Shown: piece by piece, positions 25,049-34,749 of the stretch
Layout: every line of letters begins with the position of its first letter
How positions within the stretch are numbered: position 1 is the first letter of the stretch
Source: Herbidospora sakaeratensis
Lineage (GTDB): Bacteria; Actinomycetota; Actinomycetes; Streptosporangiales; Streptosporangiaceae
Length of the DNA: 64,000 bases
Assembly: GCF_001570525.1 (NCBI RefSeq)
Contig: NZ_BBXC01000011.1
Location: forward strand, 1 to 64,000
Direction of reading: 5' to 3'
Position numbers and translations under genes: made by a program
The notes under the pieces: model-generated
Seen by the model: the letters and a program-made list of their open reading frames with translations, nothing else
What the model was told of the DNA's origin: nothing
The model's database searches: none

Positions 25049-26184
25049 GCCGACGCTCCTTCCTTCTGCGGGGTGGACGCGGCGCCGGCCAGCTCCCGGC
25101 TGACCCGCTTCTGCTCGGCGACGCCGCGGTAGCGGTGCGCGAGCTCGTACGCGATGACCACCGACAACACGATGACGCCCTGCATGATCGTGACGATCTC
25201 CGGCGAGATCTTGTGGAGGCCGAGGATGTTGGCCGAGACGTCCAGGAACGCCCACAACAACGCGCCGAACGCGATGCCCACCGGATTGTTGCGGCCCAGC
25301 AGCGCGATGGCGATGCCGGTGAAGCCGAGACCGGGCTGGAAGTCCAGGCTGTAGCTGTACGACGCCCCGAGCAACTGGGGCATGCCGATGAGCCCGGCCA
25401 TGCCGCCCGAGATCAGCATGGCGTACACGACCATACGTTTGACGTTGACCCCGCTGGCCACGGCGGCCTGCTCGGAGCGGCCGGTGGCGCGCAGGTCGAA
25501 CCCGAAGCGGGTCTTGTTCAGCAGCAGATGGAAGCCGATGCCGACGGCGACGGCCAGGAAGATGAGGCCGAACACCTTGAGCGAGGAACCGGGGACGAAT
25601 GCGAAGCCGTCGATGCGGGCCGATTCGGCGATCGGCGGGGTGCCGATGTTGTTGCTGCCGGCGACCGGGACCGCCCACTGGGCCAGCAGGTAGGCGCCCA
25701 GACCGGTCGCGATGGTGTTCAGCATGATGGTCGAGATGACCTCGCTGACGCCCCGCGTCGCCTTCAGCACGCCCGCGATGCCCGCCCAGGCCGCGCCGAC
25801 CAGCATCGAGACCAGGATGATCAGGATCGGGTGGAACGGCGCCGGGAGCGTCACCGCGCCGCCGACCGCCGCCGCGACCAGCGCCGCGAGGCGGTACTGG
25901 CCGTCGACGCCGATGTTGAACAGGTTCATCCGGAACCCGAGGGCCACCGCGAGCGCCGACAGGTAGTAGGTCGTGGCGTTGTTCAGGATCAGCACGAGCG
26001 ACCGGGGCTGGGAGCCGTAGTCGACCATCGTGGTGAGCGTGTCGAACACCGGGTTGCCGGTGAGGGCCAGCACGATCGAGGTGACGACCCCGGCGAACAC
26101 GATCGCCAGGACCGGCGCGGCCAGCGACACCCAGCCGCTCAGCTTCACCCGCCCGAGCAGACGGTCGGTGAATGACGAGGTCAT
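25045..26184 (-). CDS. Nucleoside ABC transporter permease 1
   Basis: A 379-aa permease, partner of the downstream permease (YufP/NupP-like). The motif FRMNLFNIGVDGQYRL corresponds to the family's NIGLEGQ signature, and GFDLRATGRSEQAAVASG is the probable coupling helix. About eight to ten hydrophobic segments are visible. It overlaps the ATPase stop as ATGA (26181-26184). Confidence 0.9.
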   Translation of the reverse strand: MTSSFTDRLLGRVKLSGWVSLAAPVLAIVFAGVVTSIVLALTGNPVFDTLTTMVDYGSQPRSLVLILNNATTYYLSALAVALGFRMNLFNIGVDGQYRLAALVAAAVGGAVTLPAPFHPILIILVSMLVGAAWAGIAGVLKATRGVSEVISTIMLNTIATGLGAYLLAQWAVPVAGSNNIGTPPIAESARIDGFAFVPGSSLKVFGLIFLAVAVGIGFHLLLNKTRFGFDLRATGRSEQAAVASGVNVKRMVVYAMLISGGMAGLIGMPQLLGASYSYSLDFQPGLGFTGIAIALLGRNNPVGIAFGALLWAFLDVSANILGLHKISPEIVTIMQGVIVLSVVIAYELAHRYRGVAEQKRVSRELAGAASTPQKEGASA

Positions 26185-27779
26185 GCTTCCTCCCCGGCGC
26201 CCGTCATGGCCGAGCCGAGTTGTTCGGGGGTGACGGTCGCGGGGTCGAACTCGGCGACGATCGCCCCGCGGTGGATGACCTTGAGCCAGTCGGACAGGCC
26301 GATCAGCTCGTCGAGGTCGGCCGAGATGAGCAGCACCGCGAGCCCGGCCGCGCGGGCGGTCCGCAGGTGGTCCCAGATGGCCGCCTGCGCGCCGACGTCG
26401 ACGCCCCGGGTGGGGTGGGCGGCGATGAGCAGCTTGGGCTCGCCGCTCATCTCCCGGCCGACGATGAGCTTCTGCTGGTTGCCGCCCGACAGGGCGGCGG
26501 CGTCGACGTCGATCCCGGGGGTGCGCACGTCGTAGTCACGCACGATGCGCTCGGTGTCGGCGCGGGCGCCCTTGCGGTTGATCCACCAGCCCCGGACGTT
26601 GACCTTCTCCTTCATGTGGCCGAGGATCCGGTTCTCCCAGAGAGGGGCTTCCAGGAGCAGGCCGTGGCGGTGGCGGTCTTCGGGGATGTAGCCGATGCCC
26701 GCCTCGCGGCGGCGCAGGGTCGTCCAGGAGGTGATCTCCTCGCCGGCCAGCGTGATCGTGCCGGTGGACGGCCGGATGCCCATGACGGCCTCGACCAGTT
26801 CGGCCTGGCCGTTGCCCTCGACGCCGGCGATGCCCAGGACCTCGCCTTTGTGGATGGTCAGCGTCACGTCGTCGAGCACCTTGCGCTCGCCCTCGCCGCC
26901 GATCGTCAGGCCGGTGACCTGGAGCGCGACCACGTCGGTGACGGTCGACTCGCGGGTCTCGGGGCTGGGCAGCTCGCTGCCGACCATCAGCTCGGCCAGC
27001 TGGCGGGCGGTCACGCCCTCGGGGGAGACCTCGGCGACGGTGGTGCCGCGCCGGATGACCGTGATGGCGTCGGCGACCTTCAGCACCTCGTCGAGGTGGT
27101 GGGAGATGAAGATGATGGTGATGCCCTCGCGGACCAGTCCGTGGAGGTTCTCGAAGAGCTCGTCGACCTCGTGGGGCACGAGCACGGCGGTCGGCTCGTC
27201 GAGGATCAGGATGCGGGCGCCCCGGTAGAGCACCTTGAGGATCTCCACCCGCTGGCGGGTGCCGACGCCGATGTCCTCGACCAGGACGTCGGGGTCGATG
27301 CCCAGGCCGTACGCTTCGGAGAGGTCTTTGATCTTCTTGCGGGCGGCGGCGAAGTCGAGGGCCAGGCCGCCCTTCCTCGGCTCGCTGCCGAGGATCACGT
27401 TCTCCAGCACCGTGAGGTTGTCGGCCAGCATGAAGTGCTGGTGCACCATGCCGATTCCGGCGGAGATCGCGTCACCCGGGGTGTGAAAGGTCACCGGCGA
27501 ACCGTTGACGCGGATCTCGCCCTCGTCGGGGCGCTGCATGCCGTAGAGGATCTTCATGAGGGTCGACTTGCCGGCGCCGTTCTCCCCCACGATGGCGTGG
27601 ATGTGCCCCTTTTGGACCGTCAGGCTGATGTCGCGGTTGGCGACGACGCCGGGGAACCTCTTGGTGATCCCCTCAAGCTGGACGGCGACCTCGGAGACGG
27701 TGGTCTCGGTGCTGATGCTGGCCTCCTGCGTAAGCGTGCCAAGAGGCCCGGTGGTGATCACCGGGCCTCTCGACGTCAC
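26181..27779 (-). CDS. Nucleoside ABC transporter ATPase (duplicated cassette)
   Basis: An ATPase of about 511-532 aa with two ABC cassettes, as in sugar and nucleoside importers of the YufO/NupO type. Cassette 1 has Walker A GENGAGKST and Walker B ILILDEPTA, but its signature is VGTRQRVEI; cassette 2 has the degenerate P-loop GVEGNGQAE, signature LSGGNQQK and LLIAAHPTRG. The start is unclear: AGGAGG (27722-27727) is followed 5 nt later by ATC, and the nearest in-frame GTGs (27761, 27779) lie in or before a strong hairpin. Homology begins only near VQLEGITKRFPG. Confidence 0.9.
   Translation of the reverse strand: MTSRGPVITTGPLGTLTQEASISTETTVSEVAVQLEGITKRFPGVVANRDISLTVQKGHIHAIVGENGAGKSTLMKILYGMQRPDEGEIRVNGSPVTFHTPGDAISAGIGMVHQHFMLADNLTVLENVILGSEPRKGGLALDFAAARKKIKDLSEAYGLGIDPDVLVEDIGVGTRQRVEILKVLYRGARILILDEPTAVLVPHEVDELFENLHGLVREGITIIFISHHLDEVLKVADAITVIRRGTTVAEVSPEGVTARQLAELMVGSELPSPETRESTVTDVVALQVTGLTIGGEGERKVLDDVTLTIHKGEVLGIAGVEGNGQAELVEAVMGIRPSTGTITLAGEEITSWTTLRRREAGIGYIPEDRHRHGLLLEAPLWENRILGHMKEKVNVRGWWINRKGARADTERIVRDYDVRTPGIDVDAAALSGGNQQKLIVGREMSGEPKLLIAAHPTRGVDVGAQAAIWDHLRTARAAGLAVLLISADLDELIGLSDWLKVIHRGAIVAEFDPATVTPEQLGSAMTGAGEEA
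27742..27770. promoter_or_regulatory. 12-bp stem-loop between BMP gene and ATPase
   Basis: AGAGGCCCGGTG (27742-27753), loop GTGAT, CACCGGGCCTCT (27759-27770) is a perfect stem without a T-run. Placed after the abundant solute-binding protein gene, it probably stabilises that part of the mRNA or attenuates readthrough into the transporter genes. Confidence 0.65.
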
Positions 27780-27788
27780 GTCGCCGTG

Positions 27789-28859
27789 TTATTCCTTGGG
27801 AACGGTGATCTCACCGCTCGAGATCTTGGCCTTGAAGTCGTCGAGCTGCGTCTTGATGTCGTCGACCTTGCCGCCGGTCGTCGAGTAGTCGACGCCGCCC
27901 GCCTTGAGGTCGTACACCTTGGAGCCGGCCACCACGGAGTTGGTGGTGTAGCTCTTGATGAAGTCGAACACCGCGACGTCGACCTTCTTCAGCATCGAGG
28001 TGATGATGACGTCGGCGACGGTCGGGTCGGCGGTCTTGGCCTGGTCGGAGTCGACGCCGATCGCCATGCCGCCCGCGGCCTTGGCGGCCTCGAAGACGCC
28101 CGCGCCCGAACCGCCGGCGGCCTGGTAGACCACGTCGGCGCCGGCGTCGAACATGCCCTCGGCGGCGGTCTTGCCCTTGGCGGGGTCGCCGAAGCCGGAG
28201 AAGTCCGGCGGCTGGGTCAGGTACTTGGCCTGGATCTTGATGTCCGGCTTGACGGCCTTGGCGCCCGCCTCGTAACCGGCCTGGAACTTCTTGATCAGGG
28301 GGACCTCGACGCCGCCGACGAACCCGATGCTGCCCTTGGTCGACTTCAGCGCCGCCGCCGCGCCGACCAGGAACGAGCCCTGCTCCTCGGCGAAGACCAG
28401 GTTGGAGACGTTGGGGAGCTTGTTGGCCTCGTCGTCGACGATGGCGAACTTGGTGTCGGGGAACTCGGCCGCGACCTTGGCGACCGACCCGGAGTAGGCG
28501 AAGCCGACCGCGATGACCGGGTTGAAGCCGCCCGAGGCGAGCAGCCGCAGGCGCTCCTCCTTGGCCGACTCGGCCTCGCCGTTGCCGGCCTCCAGCTCGT
28601 TGATCTCGACGCCGAGCTCGGCCACGGCCTTGTCGAGGCCGGCCGCGGCGGAGTCGTTGAAGGACTGGTCGCCACGGCCGCCGATGTCGTACGCGAGCCC
28701 GACCTTGACGCCCGAGGCCGCGGGGGCCGACGCGCCGTCGGTCGGCGCGGCGCTGGGGGCGCCCTCGGTGGTGTCGCCGCCGCCACAGGCGGCGGCGGCA
28801 AGCAGCATCGCACCGGCGGCGGCACCGGCGACGACCTTGCCAAATCGATTGCGGAGCAA
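27789..28859 (-). CDS. BMP-family nucleoside-binding lipoprotein
   Basis: A 356-aa substrate-binding lipoprotein of the BMP/PnrA/Med family, which captures purine or pyrimidine nucleosides for the ABC importer. A signal peptide ends at the lipobox LAAAAC (Cys25), followed by a Gly/Thr/Ala/Pro linker. The mature domain has GLAYDIGGRGDQSFND (start motif), VGFAYS, FAEEQGSFLVG and GFVGGVEVPLIKKF, all typical. It uses a TTG start with GGGGAG 8 nt upstream, and is first in the operon. Confidence 0.92.
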   Translation of the reverse strand: MLRNRFGKVVAGAAAGAMLLAAAACGGGDTTEGAPSAAPTDGASAPAASGVKVGLAYDIGGRGDQSFNDSAAAGLDKAVAELGVEINELEAGNGEAESAKEERLRLLASGGFNPVIAVGFAYSGSVAKVAAEFPDTKFAIVDDEANKLPNVSNLVFAEEQGSFLVGAAAALKSTKGSIGFVGGVEVPLIKKFQAGYEAGAKAVKPDIKIQAKYLTQPPDFSGFGDPAKGKTAAEGMFDAGADVVYQAAGGSGAGVFEAAKAAGGMAIGVDSDQAKTADPTVADVIITSMLKKVDVAVFDFIKSYTTNSVVAGSKVYDLKAGGVDYSTTGGKVDDIKTQLDDFKAKISSGEITVPKE

Positions 28860-28929
28860 GGTGGGACTCCCCTTCCGTGACGTTCACTTCCGTCGCACGC
28901 GCGAACAGAACGCACGGCAACCTGCACGG

Positions 28930-28957
28930 AAGATAGTTGTTCCGGAAGGATGCTCAA
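28930..28957 (-). promoter_or_regulatory. Promoter of the nucleoside operon
   Basis: On the minus strand TTGAGC (28957-28952), 16-bp spacer, TATCTT (28935-28930). The leader to the TTG start of the lipoprotein gene would be about 65 nt. Confidence 0.55.
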
Positions 28958-29015
28958 AACGCCAGCACAGCTCCGCAATCAGCCTGTTATGCAGCTCAGT
29001 CCACCTTGTGACCGA

Positions 29016-30299
29016 TTAGGCCAGTAGGGCCTCCGACTCGGAGCCCCGGCGGACCGCCGTGCGCTGGCCGTCCCAGAGGGCGGTCAGGGCCGTCGCGGCG
29101 AGCACCCGGACGCCGACGCCCACGCAGCGCTCGTCGACGTCGAAGGTCGCCTGGTGGATGTCGAGGTCGCGGTGGTCGCCGGGGGTCTTCACGCCCAGCC
29201 GCGCCAGCGCGCCGGGGATCGACTCCAGGTACCACGCGAAGTCCTCGCCGCCGAGCGACTGCGACGTCGGGGCGGGCGAGTCGGGCCCGAGGACCTGGAT
29301 CGCGGCGTCGCGGAACATCTGCACGCTGGCGGCGTCGTTGACCGTCGGCGGCACGCCGCGCCGGTAGTCGAGCTCGGCCTCCACGCCGTAGGCGCCCGCG
29401 ACCCCGTCGAGCAGCGCCTTGATCAGGTCGGGGGCGGCGTGCCACGCCTCGTCCTCCAGGCACCGGACGGTGCCCTCGATCACCCCGTCCTCGGGGATCA
29501 CGTTGCCGACCGACCCCGCCTGGACGCGGCCCCAGACCAGGGACAACGACGAACGCGGGTCGACCCGGCGGGACAACGCCGCGGGGAGTTCGGTGACGAT
29601 CTTCGCGAGGGCGTACACCAGGTCGGCGGTGAGGTGGGGACGGGCCGTGTGGCCGCCCGGCCCGCGCAGGCGGACGGTGAGCCGGTCGCACGCCGCGGTG
29701 ATGCCGCCGGAGCGCAGGCCGAGCTGGCCGACCTCCAGGCGCGGGTCGCAGTGCAGCGCGAACACCCGGTCGAGGCCGCTGATGCCGCCGGCCGCCATGA
29801 CCTCGAGGGCGCCCTCGACGATCTCCTCGGCGGGCTGGAAGATCAGCCGGACCCGGCCCGGCAGCAACCCGGCGGCGGCCTGGCGGGCCAGGAAGACGCC
29901 GGTGCCCGCGAGGATCGCGGTGTGCACGTCGTGGCCGCACGCGTGGCAGCGGCCGGGCTGGAGGGACCGGTAGGGCACGTCCTTCTCGTCGGGCATGGCG
30001 AGGGCGTCCATGTCGGCGCGCAGGCCGATCGTGGGGCCGCCGCCCGAACCGATGTCGCACAGGATGCCGGTGCCCCGGGGCAGGATCTGGGGCTCCAGAC
30101 CTGCCCCCTTCAGCAGGTCGACGACCTTGCCGGTGGTGCGGTGCTCGTTGAACGCGAGCTCGGGGTGCATGTGAATGTCGCGGCGCAGCGCGACCAGCTC
30201 ACTCTCGTGAGCGGCGAGGAAGGCGTCGAGCTCCCCCGTCAGACCATGTCCCTCGGGAGACTCCGTCTCCTGATCATGTCCCTGCATGATCTGCTCCAT
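29016..30299 (-). CDS. M20-family amidohydrolase
   Basis: A 427-aa metal-dependent amidohydrolase/peptidase of the M20D type (N-acyl amino acid or peptide hydrolysis), similar to M. tuberculosis AmiA1/AmiB1, which lie in the same chromosomal neighbourhood there. Metal and catalytic signatures are MHPELAFNEHRT, RADMDALAM, GRCHACGHDVHTA, QPAEE and the late SLGGEDFAWYLE. ATG at 30299 has a GGAAGG site and overlaps the end of the upstream ligase gene by 26 bp, so the two are co-transcribed. The substrate cannot be told from sequence. Confidence 0.87.
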   Translation of the reverse strand: MEQIMQGHDQETESPEGHGLTGELDAFLAAHESELVALRRDIHMHPELAFNEHRTTGKVVDLLKGAGLEPQILPRGTGILCDIGSGGGPTIGLRADMDALAMPDEKDVPYRSLQPGRCHACGHDVHTAILAGTGVFLARQAAAGLLPGRVRLIFQPAEEIVEGALEVMAAGGISGLDRVFALHCDPRLEVGQLGLRSGGITAACDRLTVRLRGPGGHTARPHLTADLVYALAKIVTELPAALSRRVDPRSSLSLVWGRVQAGSVGNVIPEDGVIEGTVRCLEDEAWHAAPDLIKALLDGVAGAYGVEAELDYRRGVPPTVNDAASVQMFRDAAIQVLGPDSPAPTSQSLGGEDFAWYLESIPGALARLGVKTPGDHRDLDIHQATFDVDERCVGVGVRVLAATALTALWDGQRTAVRRGSESEALLA

Positions 30300-31446
30300 C
30301 TGCCTTCCTTGCAGTGACGAACCGGTCTTGGGCCAGCTCGGTTATGGTCGCGTCGACAACGTCTTCAAGAGTTCCACCGGCGGCGAGAATTCCCCGCTGC
30401 CGCTCGCACGAGCTGCCCTGGTCGAGCACGTCGCCCAGAACGGCCAGCTCGTCGGCGCAGCCGAGCCGCTCGGCCACCGGTTCGAGTTCACGCTGGAGTT
30501 CGTACAACATGTCGCGCAGCGGGGCGGTCGAGCCCTTGTCGTCGGTGACGACGACGGCGTCCAGCCCGTAGCGGGTGGCCCGCCACTTGTTGTCGCGCAC
30601 GACCCAGGCCGCCGGGCTCGGAAGCTTGTAGCCCCGGTCGAGCTGCTGGTCGAACTGTGTCACGAGGCACTGTGACAGGGCGGTCACCATGCCGACCTCG
30701 CGGAGGGTCGGGATGCCGTCGAACATGCGGATCTCGATCGTGCCGAAGTCGGGGTGGGGCCGGATGTCCCACCACACTTCCTTGATGCTCTTGATCGTGC
30801 CGGCACGTATCAGGGTCTCCATGTATTCCTCGAACCCCGACCAGTCCGCCAGTAAATGCGGCGGCCCGGCCGTGGGCAGTGCCCCAAAGACGATTGCCCG
30901 ACTGGAGGCGAGCCCGGTGTCTTGGCCGCCCCAGAACGGGCTGGAGGTCGTCAACGCCAGGAAATGCGGCAGGTAGGCCGCAAGTGCGTTGACTATGGGA
31001 ATGACTTTATCTCGTTCCCGCACTCCGACGTGAACATGTACGCCGAATGTTTGGATGCGCCATGCCAGCCACTGCATCTCCTCCACGAGTTCGAGGTAGC
31101 GCTGGTTCGGCGAGTACTCCGCGTCCCGCCAGTCGCTGATCGCATGGGTTCCGGTGCAGGCCAGCGCGATGCCGCGCGGTTCGGCGACCTCCCGGAGCCG
31201 GTTCAGGCTCCGCTCCAGATCCTGGACGGCCTCCGCCGCGGTGTGGCAGATGTCGGTCACGATCTCGATCTGCGACTGCATGAGTTCGTGCATGGCCTTG
31301 GGCCGGGCGTTCTCGCTCAGATCGGGCACCGCGGCGAGGATCTCGCGCGCGTCCTGCCGGAGTCTGCGCGTGTGCGTGTCGATGAGCTGTAGCTCCCACT
31401 CGACGCCCAGAGTCGCACCGCGGGACGGATTGAACTCGATCGGCAC
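30274..31446 (-). CDS. YbdK-type carboxylate-amine ligase (GCS2 family)
   Basis: A 390-aa member of glutamate-cysteine ligase family 2. It has the ATP/glutamate segment TLGVEWELQLID near the N terminus, GTHAISDW, HVHVGV, and HPDFGTIEIRMFDG. Such proteins have weak glutamate-cysteine ligase activity or ligate other amino acids; the substrate is not certain. GTG at 31446 is preferred over the ATG at 31458, because that ATG is itself part of the GGAGG ribosome site 5 nt before the GTG. The next gene, an amidohydrolase, overlaps it by 26 bp. Confidence 0.85.
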   Translation of the reverse strand: MPIEFNPSRGATLGVEWELQLIDTHTRRLRQDAREILAAVPDLSENARPKAMHELMQSQIEIVTDICHTAAEAVQDLERSLNRLREVAEPRGIALACTGTHAISDWRDAEYSPNQRYLELVEEMQWLAWRIQTFGVHVHVGVRERDKVIPIVNALAAYLPHFLALTTSSPFWGGQDTGLASSRAIVFGALPTAGPPHLLADWSGFEEYMETLIRAGTIKSIKEVWWDIRPHPDFGTIEIRMFDGIPTLREVGMVTALSQCLVTQFDQQLDRGYKLPSPAAWVVRDNKWRATRYGLDAVVVTDDKGSTAPLRDMLYELQRELEPVAERLGCADELAVLGDVLDQGSSCERQRGILAAGGTLEDVVDATITELAQDRFVTARKADGADHAGT

Positions 31447-31643
31447 AACAACCTCCATAGTCCATCGTCTCAGGCACTGTCACCCGACGTGGCGTTAATC
31501 GGCCAAACCGAAAGCCCACATCTGATCAAGGCCCCTTGTGCATCGTGACCTCTCATCCCGAATCGGCCAACTGCCCCCAAACGGTCTTTCAACCAGTAGG
31601 GTCCAATGCGTACGCCTGCGATCTTTGGGGGATCTTTCGCGAC

Positions 31644-32744
31644 ATGCGTAGATGTACGAGTGCCCTCGGCCTCGCCGTTCTCACGGTCGCCCTGGTGACC
31701 CCGGCGGTCCCGGCACTGGCGGCCGACACCATCGGCGGCCCTCAGCTGGCCGGTTCCGGGATCATCGTCCCGGCGGGCGTGCAGGCGCCGCCCAAGACCA
31801 AGGCGAGCTCGTACGTGATCGCCGACGCCGACACCGGCGAGGTGCTGGCGGCCAAGAACCCCCACGGCCGGTTCCTCCCGGCCAGCACGCTGAAGGCGCT
31901 GACGGCCCTCACGCTGATCCCGAGGCTCGACAAGAACAAGACGGTCAAGCCCAGCCACGCCGCCGTCAACGAGGAGGGCAGCGCGGTCGGCCTCGTGCCC
32001 AAGCCGATCTACAAGGTGCACGACCTGCTCAGGGCGCTGATGATGGTCAGCGGCAACGACTGCGCCAACGCCCTGGCCGAGGCCAACGGCGGCATCCCGG
32101 CCACCCTCGCCGACATGAACGAGGTCGCCAGGAAGCTCCAGGCCAACGACACGGTCGCCAAGACCCCCAGCGGCCTCGACAAGCCGGGGCAGAGCAGCTC
32201 GGCGTACGACCTGGCGCTGATCGCCCGCGCCGGCCTGAAGCTCAAGGACTTCCGCGAGTACATCTCCACCAAGACCGCCAAGTTCCCGGCGCCCAAGGGC
32301 CACTACGAGATCGGCAACCACAACAAGATGTTGTGGACCTACGACGGCATGCTCGGCGTCAAGAACGGCTGGACGTCCAAGGCCTTCGGCAGCTTCGTCG
32401 GCGCGGCCAAGCGCGACGGCCACACGATCATCGTGTCGGTCATGCGCCACGAGGAGTCGTTCTGGAAGGACGTCGAGCAGCTCATGAACTGGGGCTTCGC
32501 CAACCGGGGCAAGAACGCCGCCGTGGGCGCCCTGGTCGAGCCGCTGCCCGAGGTCCAGCCGTCGCCCGCGCCCTCGGCCCTGGCCGCGCCGGTGCCCGAG
32601 GGCAACGCCGCCGTGTCCGAGCCGGCCCGGCCGGAGAGCGGGAACTCGGGCCTGCTGGCCACGATCGTGCTGGGCGGCGGCGTGGTAGCCGGGGTGGGCC
32701 TGCTCGGCTGGGGCATCCGCCGCAAGCGGCGTCAGACGTCGTAG
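31644..32744 (+). CDS. D-alanyl-D-alanine carboxypeptidase (S11 penicillin-binding protein)
   Basis: A 366-aa low-molecular-weight PBP trimming peptidoglycan side chains outside the membrane. A signal peptide ends near ALAA (residues 24-27). The active-site triad is Ser81-x-x-Lys84 (PASTLK), Ser136-Gly-Asn138 and Lys240-Asn-Gly242, the last reading KNG rather than KTG. A Pro/Ala-rich linker leads to a C-terminal transmembrane anchor (LLATIVLGGGVVAGVGLLG) with a basic tail. The start at 31644 is set by the signal peptide. It converges on the YihY gene with a 13-bp overlap. Confidence 0.92.
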   Translation: MRRCTSALGLAVLTVALVTPAVPALAADTIGGPQLAGSGIIVPAGVQAPPKTKASSYVIADADTGEVLAAKNPHGRFLPASTLKALTALTLIPRLDKNKTVKPSHAAVNEEGSAVGLVPKPIYKVHDLLRALMMVSGNDCANALAEANGGIPATLADMNEVARKLQANDTVAKTPSGLDKPGQSSSAYDLALIARAGLKLKDFREYISTKTAKFPAPKGHYEIGNHNKMLWTYDGMLGVKNGWTSKAFGSFVGAAKRDGHTIIVSVMRHEESFWKDVEQLMNWGFANRGKNAAVGALVEPLPEVQPSPAPSALAAPVPEGNAAVSEPARPESGNSGLLATIVLGGGVVAGVGLLGWGIRRKRRQTS

Positions 32745-33676
32745 CCGTCGTGGGTGGCCGGGACCGGTGACGGCTCGGGGGGCGGGCCCAGGGTGGCGGT
32801 GGCCGTCCAGGCGGCGCTGTAGAAGATCACCCGGGCCGACAGGTTGATCCACAACAGCAGGCCGACCATGACGGTGAAGGTGCCGTAGAGCGTGTTGTTC
32901 GACAGGGTGTGCGCCAGGATCAGCGTCGCGAACTGCTTGAGCACGCCGAACAGCACCGCGCCGAGCAGCGCGCCGCGCAGGATCACCCGGAACGGCTGGG
33001 CGGGCCGGGCCAGCCAGCCGAACATCACGAGGAAGACCAGGGTGTCGGCGGCCAGCGAGGCCGCGATGCCGGCCGCCGCCAGCCCGGCCGAGCCGAGCCA
33101 CGACTCCCCCACCCCGAGCCAGCCGGCGATCAGACCGGCCGCGCCGCCCGCCGCGCCGCTGACGACGGTCGACAGGATCATCGCCAGGCCGATGAGGATC
33201 AGCGCGATCAGGTCGTAGAGCTTGGCGAGGAAGAAGTTGACCGGAGGTTCGCGGTTCATCCAGATGTCACGCAGGGCCGTGCGCAGCGTGTCGACCGCGC
33301 CGAGGCCGGAGTAGAGCAGGCCGATGAGGCCGATGATCGTGGCGGCGCTGCGGGCCTCGGCCAGATAGCTCAGGTTGAGCTTGTCGGCCAGGCCCGGAAG
33401 CTGCTCGTTGATCGCCTGGTTCAGGGTGGTCAGCGCGTCGGGCCGGAAGGTGACGACGTAGCCGAACACCGCGAAGGCCAGCGCGATGATCGGGAAGAAC
33501 GACAGGAACGCGAAGTAGGTCACCGCGCCGGCCAGCCGGTCGCCGTGCATGATCTGGTAGCGGTGGACCGTCCGGATGAGATGGTCGACCCACCGCCAGC
33601 GGATGCGGGCGCGCTCGGTCTGGTCGCGGGTCCACGCCTTGACGGCCTCGACCCGCCTGGTCAACGAGCTGATCAC
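32732..33676 (-). CDS. YihY/BrkB-family membrane protein
   Basis: A 314-aa inner-membrane protein with about six helices and the family's YFAFLSFFPIIALAFAVFG start of helix 1, GLIGLLYSGLGAVDTLRTAL and GVLKQFATL segments. The family was once called RNase BN, incorrectly; its function is unknown. It begins 25 bp after the trpS stop, so it is co-transcribed with it. Confidence 0.88.
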   Translation of the reverse strand: MISSLTRRVEAVKAWTRDQTERARIRWRWVDHLIRTVHRYQIMHGDRLAGAVTYFAFLSFFPIIALAFAVFGYVVTFRPDALTTLNQAINEQLPGLADKLNLSYLAEARSAATIIGLIGLLYSGLGAVDTLRTALRDIWMNREPPVNFFLAKLYDLIALILIGLAMILSTVVSGAAGGAAGLIAGWLGVGESWLGSAGLAAAGIAASLAADTLVFLVMFGWLARPAQPFRVILRGALLGAVLFGVLKQFATLILAHTLSNNTLYGTFTVMVGLLLWINLSARVIFYSAAWTATATLGPPPEPSPVPATHDGYDV

Positions 33677-33701
33677 GCCGGGGGTACTACCCCGGGGAGG
33701 C

Positions 33702-34709
33702 TCAGTGAGTCGGCAGGAAGCCCATCGCGTCGCGCGCCTTCTCCATGGTCTCCTGGGCCACCGCGCGGGCCTTGGCCGCGCCGACCGCCAGCATGCGGTC
33801 GAGCTCGGCCTCGTTGGCGAGCAGCTTCTCGGCCCGCTCGCGGATCGGGGCGAAGGTCTCGATGACGGCCTCGGCGACGTCCTTCTTGAAGGTGCCGTAG
33901 CCGGCGCCGACGTAGCGCGCCTCGAGGTCGGCGATGGTCGTGCCGGTCAGCGCCGACAGGATGCGCAGCAGGTTGGTGACGCCCGGCTTGTTCTCGTCGT
34001 CGGCGACGATCTCGCTGCCGGTGTCGGTGACCGCCCGCATGACCTTCTTGCGCAGCGTGCCCGGCTCCTCCAGGACGTCGAGGATGCCCTGCGGGCTCGA
34101 CGACGACTTCGACATCTTGGCGGTCGGATCCTGCAGATCGGTGATCTTCTCGACCTCCTTCACGATGTACGGGTTGGGCAGCGTGAAGGTCTTCGCCCCG
34201 TAGCGCGTGTTGAAGCGCTGGGCGAGGTCGCGGGTCAGCTCGATGTGCTGCTTCTGGTCGGCGCCCACCGGGACCTGGTCGGTCTGGTAGAGCAGGATGT
34301 CGGCGGCCTGCAGGATCGGGTAGGTGAACAGGCCCACCGAGGCCGAACCCTCGCCGTACTTGGCCGACTTGTCCTTGAACTGGGTCATCCGGCCGGCCTC
34401 GCCCATGCCGGTCATGCAGATGAGCATCCAGGCCAGCTCGGCGTGCTCCCGCACGTGGCTCTGCACGAAGACCGACGACCGCTCGGGGTCGAGGCCGCAC
34501 GCGAACAGCTGTGCGGCGGCGACGCGGGTGCGGGCGCGCAGTTCGGCGGCGGTCGGCGTGACCGTGATCGCGTGGAGGTCGACGACCATGTAGAACGCGT
34601 CGTGGGTCTCCTGCAGCGGGACCCACTGGCGGACCGCGCCCAGGTAGTTGCCGAGGTGGAACGAGTCCGACGTGGGCTGGATGCCGGAAAGAACACGAGG
34701 GCGAGCCAT
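33702..34709 (-). CDS. trpS: Tryptophanyl-tRNA synthetase
   Basis: A 335-aa class I aminoacyl-tRNA synthetase charging tRNA-Trp. The HIGH-equivalent is FHLGNYLGA near residue 17 and the KMSKS loop is AKMSKSSSS near residue 197. Between them are the tryptophan-site segments VVDLHAIT and [12 protein letters not shown]. Length matches bacterial TrpS. It follows the CNNM-like gene by 40 bp on the same strand. Confidence 0.96.
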   Translation of the reverse strand: MARPRVLSGIQPTSDSFHLGNYLGAVRQWVPLQETHDAFYMVVDLHAITVTPTAAELRARTRVAAAQLFACGLDPERSSVFVQSHVREHAELAWMLICMTGMGEAGRMTQFKDKSAKYGEGSASVGLFTYPILQAADILLYQTDQVPVGADQKQHIELTRDLAQRFNTRYGAKTFTLPNPYIVKEVEKITDLQDPTAKMSKSSSSPQGILDVLEEPGTLRKKVMRAVTDTGSEIVADDENKPGVTNLLRILSALTGTTIADLEARYVGAGYGTFKKDVAEAVIETFAPIRERAEKLLANEAELDRMLAVGAAKARAVAQETMEKARDAMGFLPTH

Positions 34710-34749
34710 GACGTCATTCTTCCAGCAACCCCGGCCTGGTCGCGACGAT

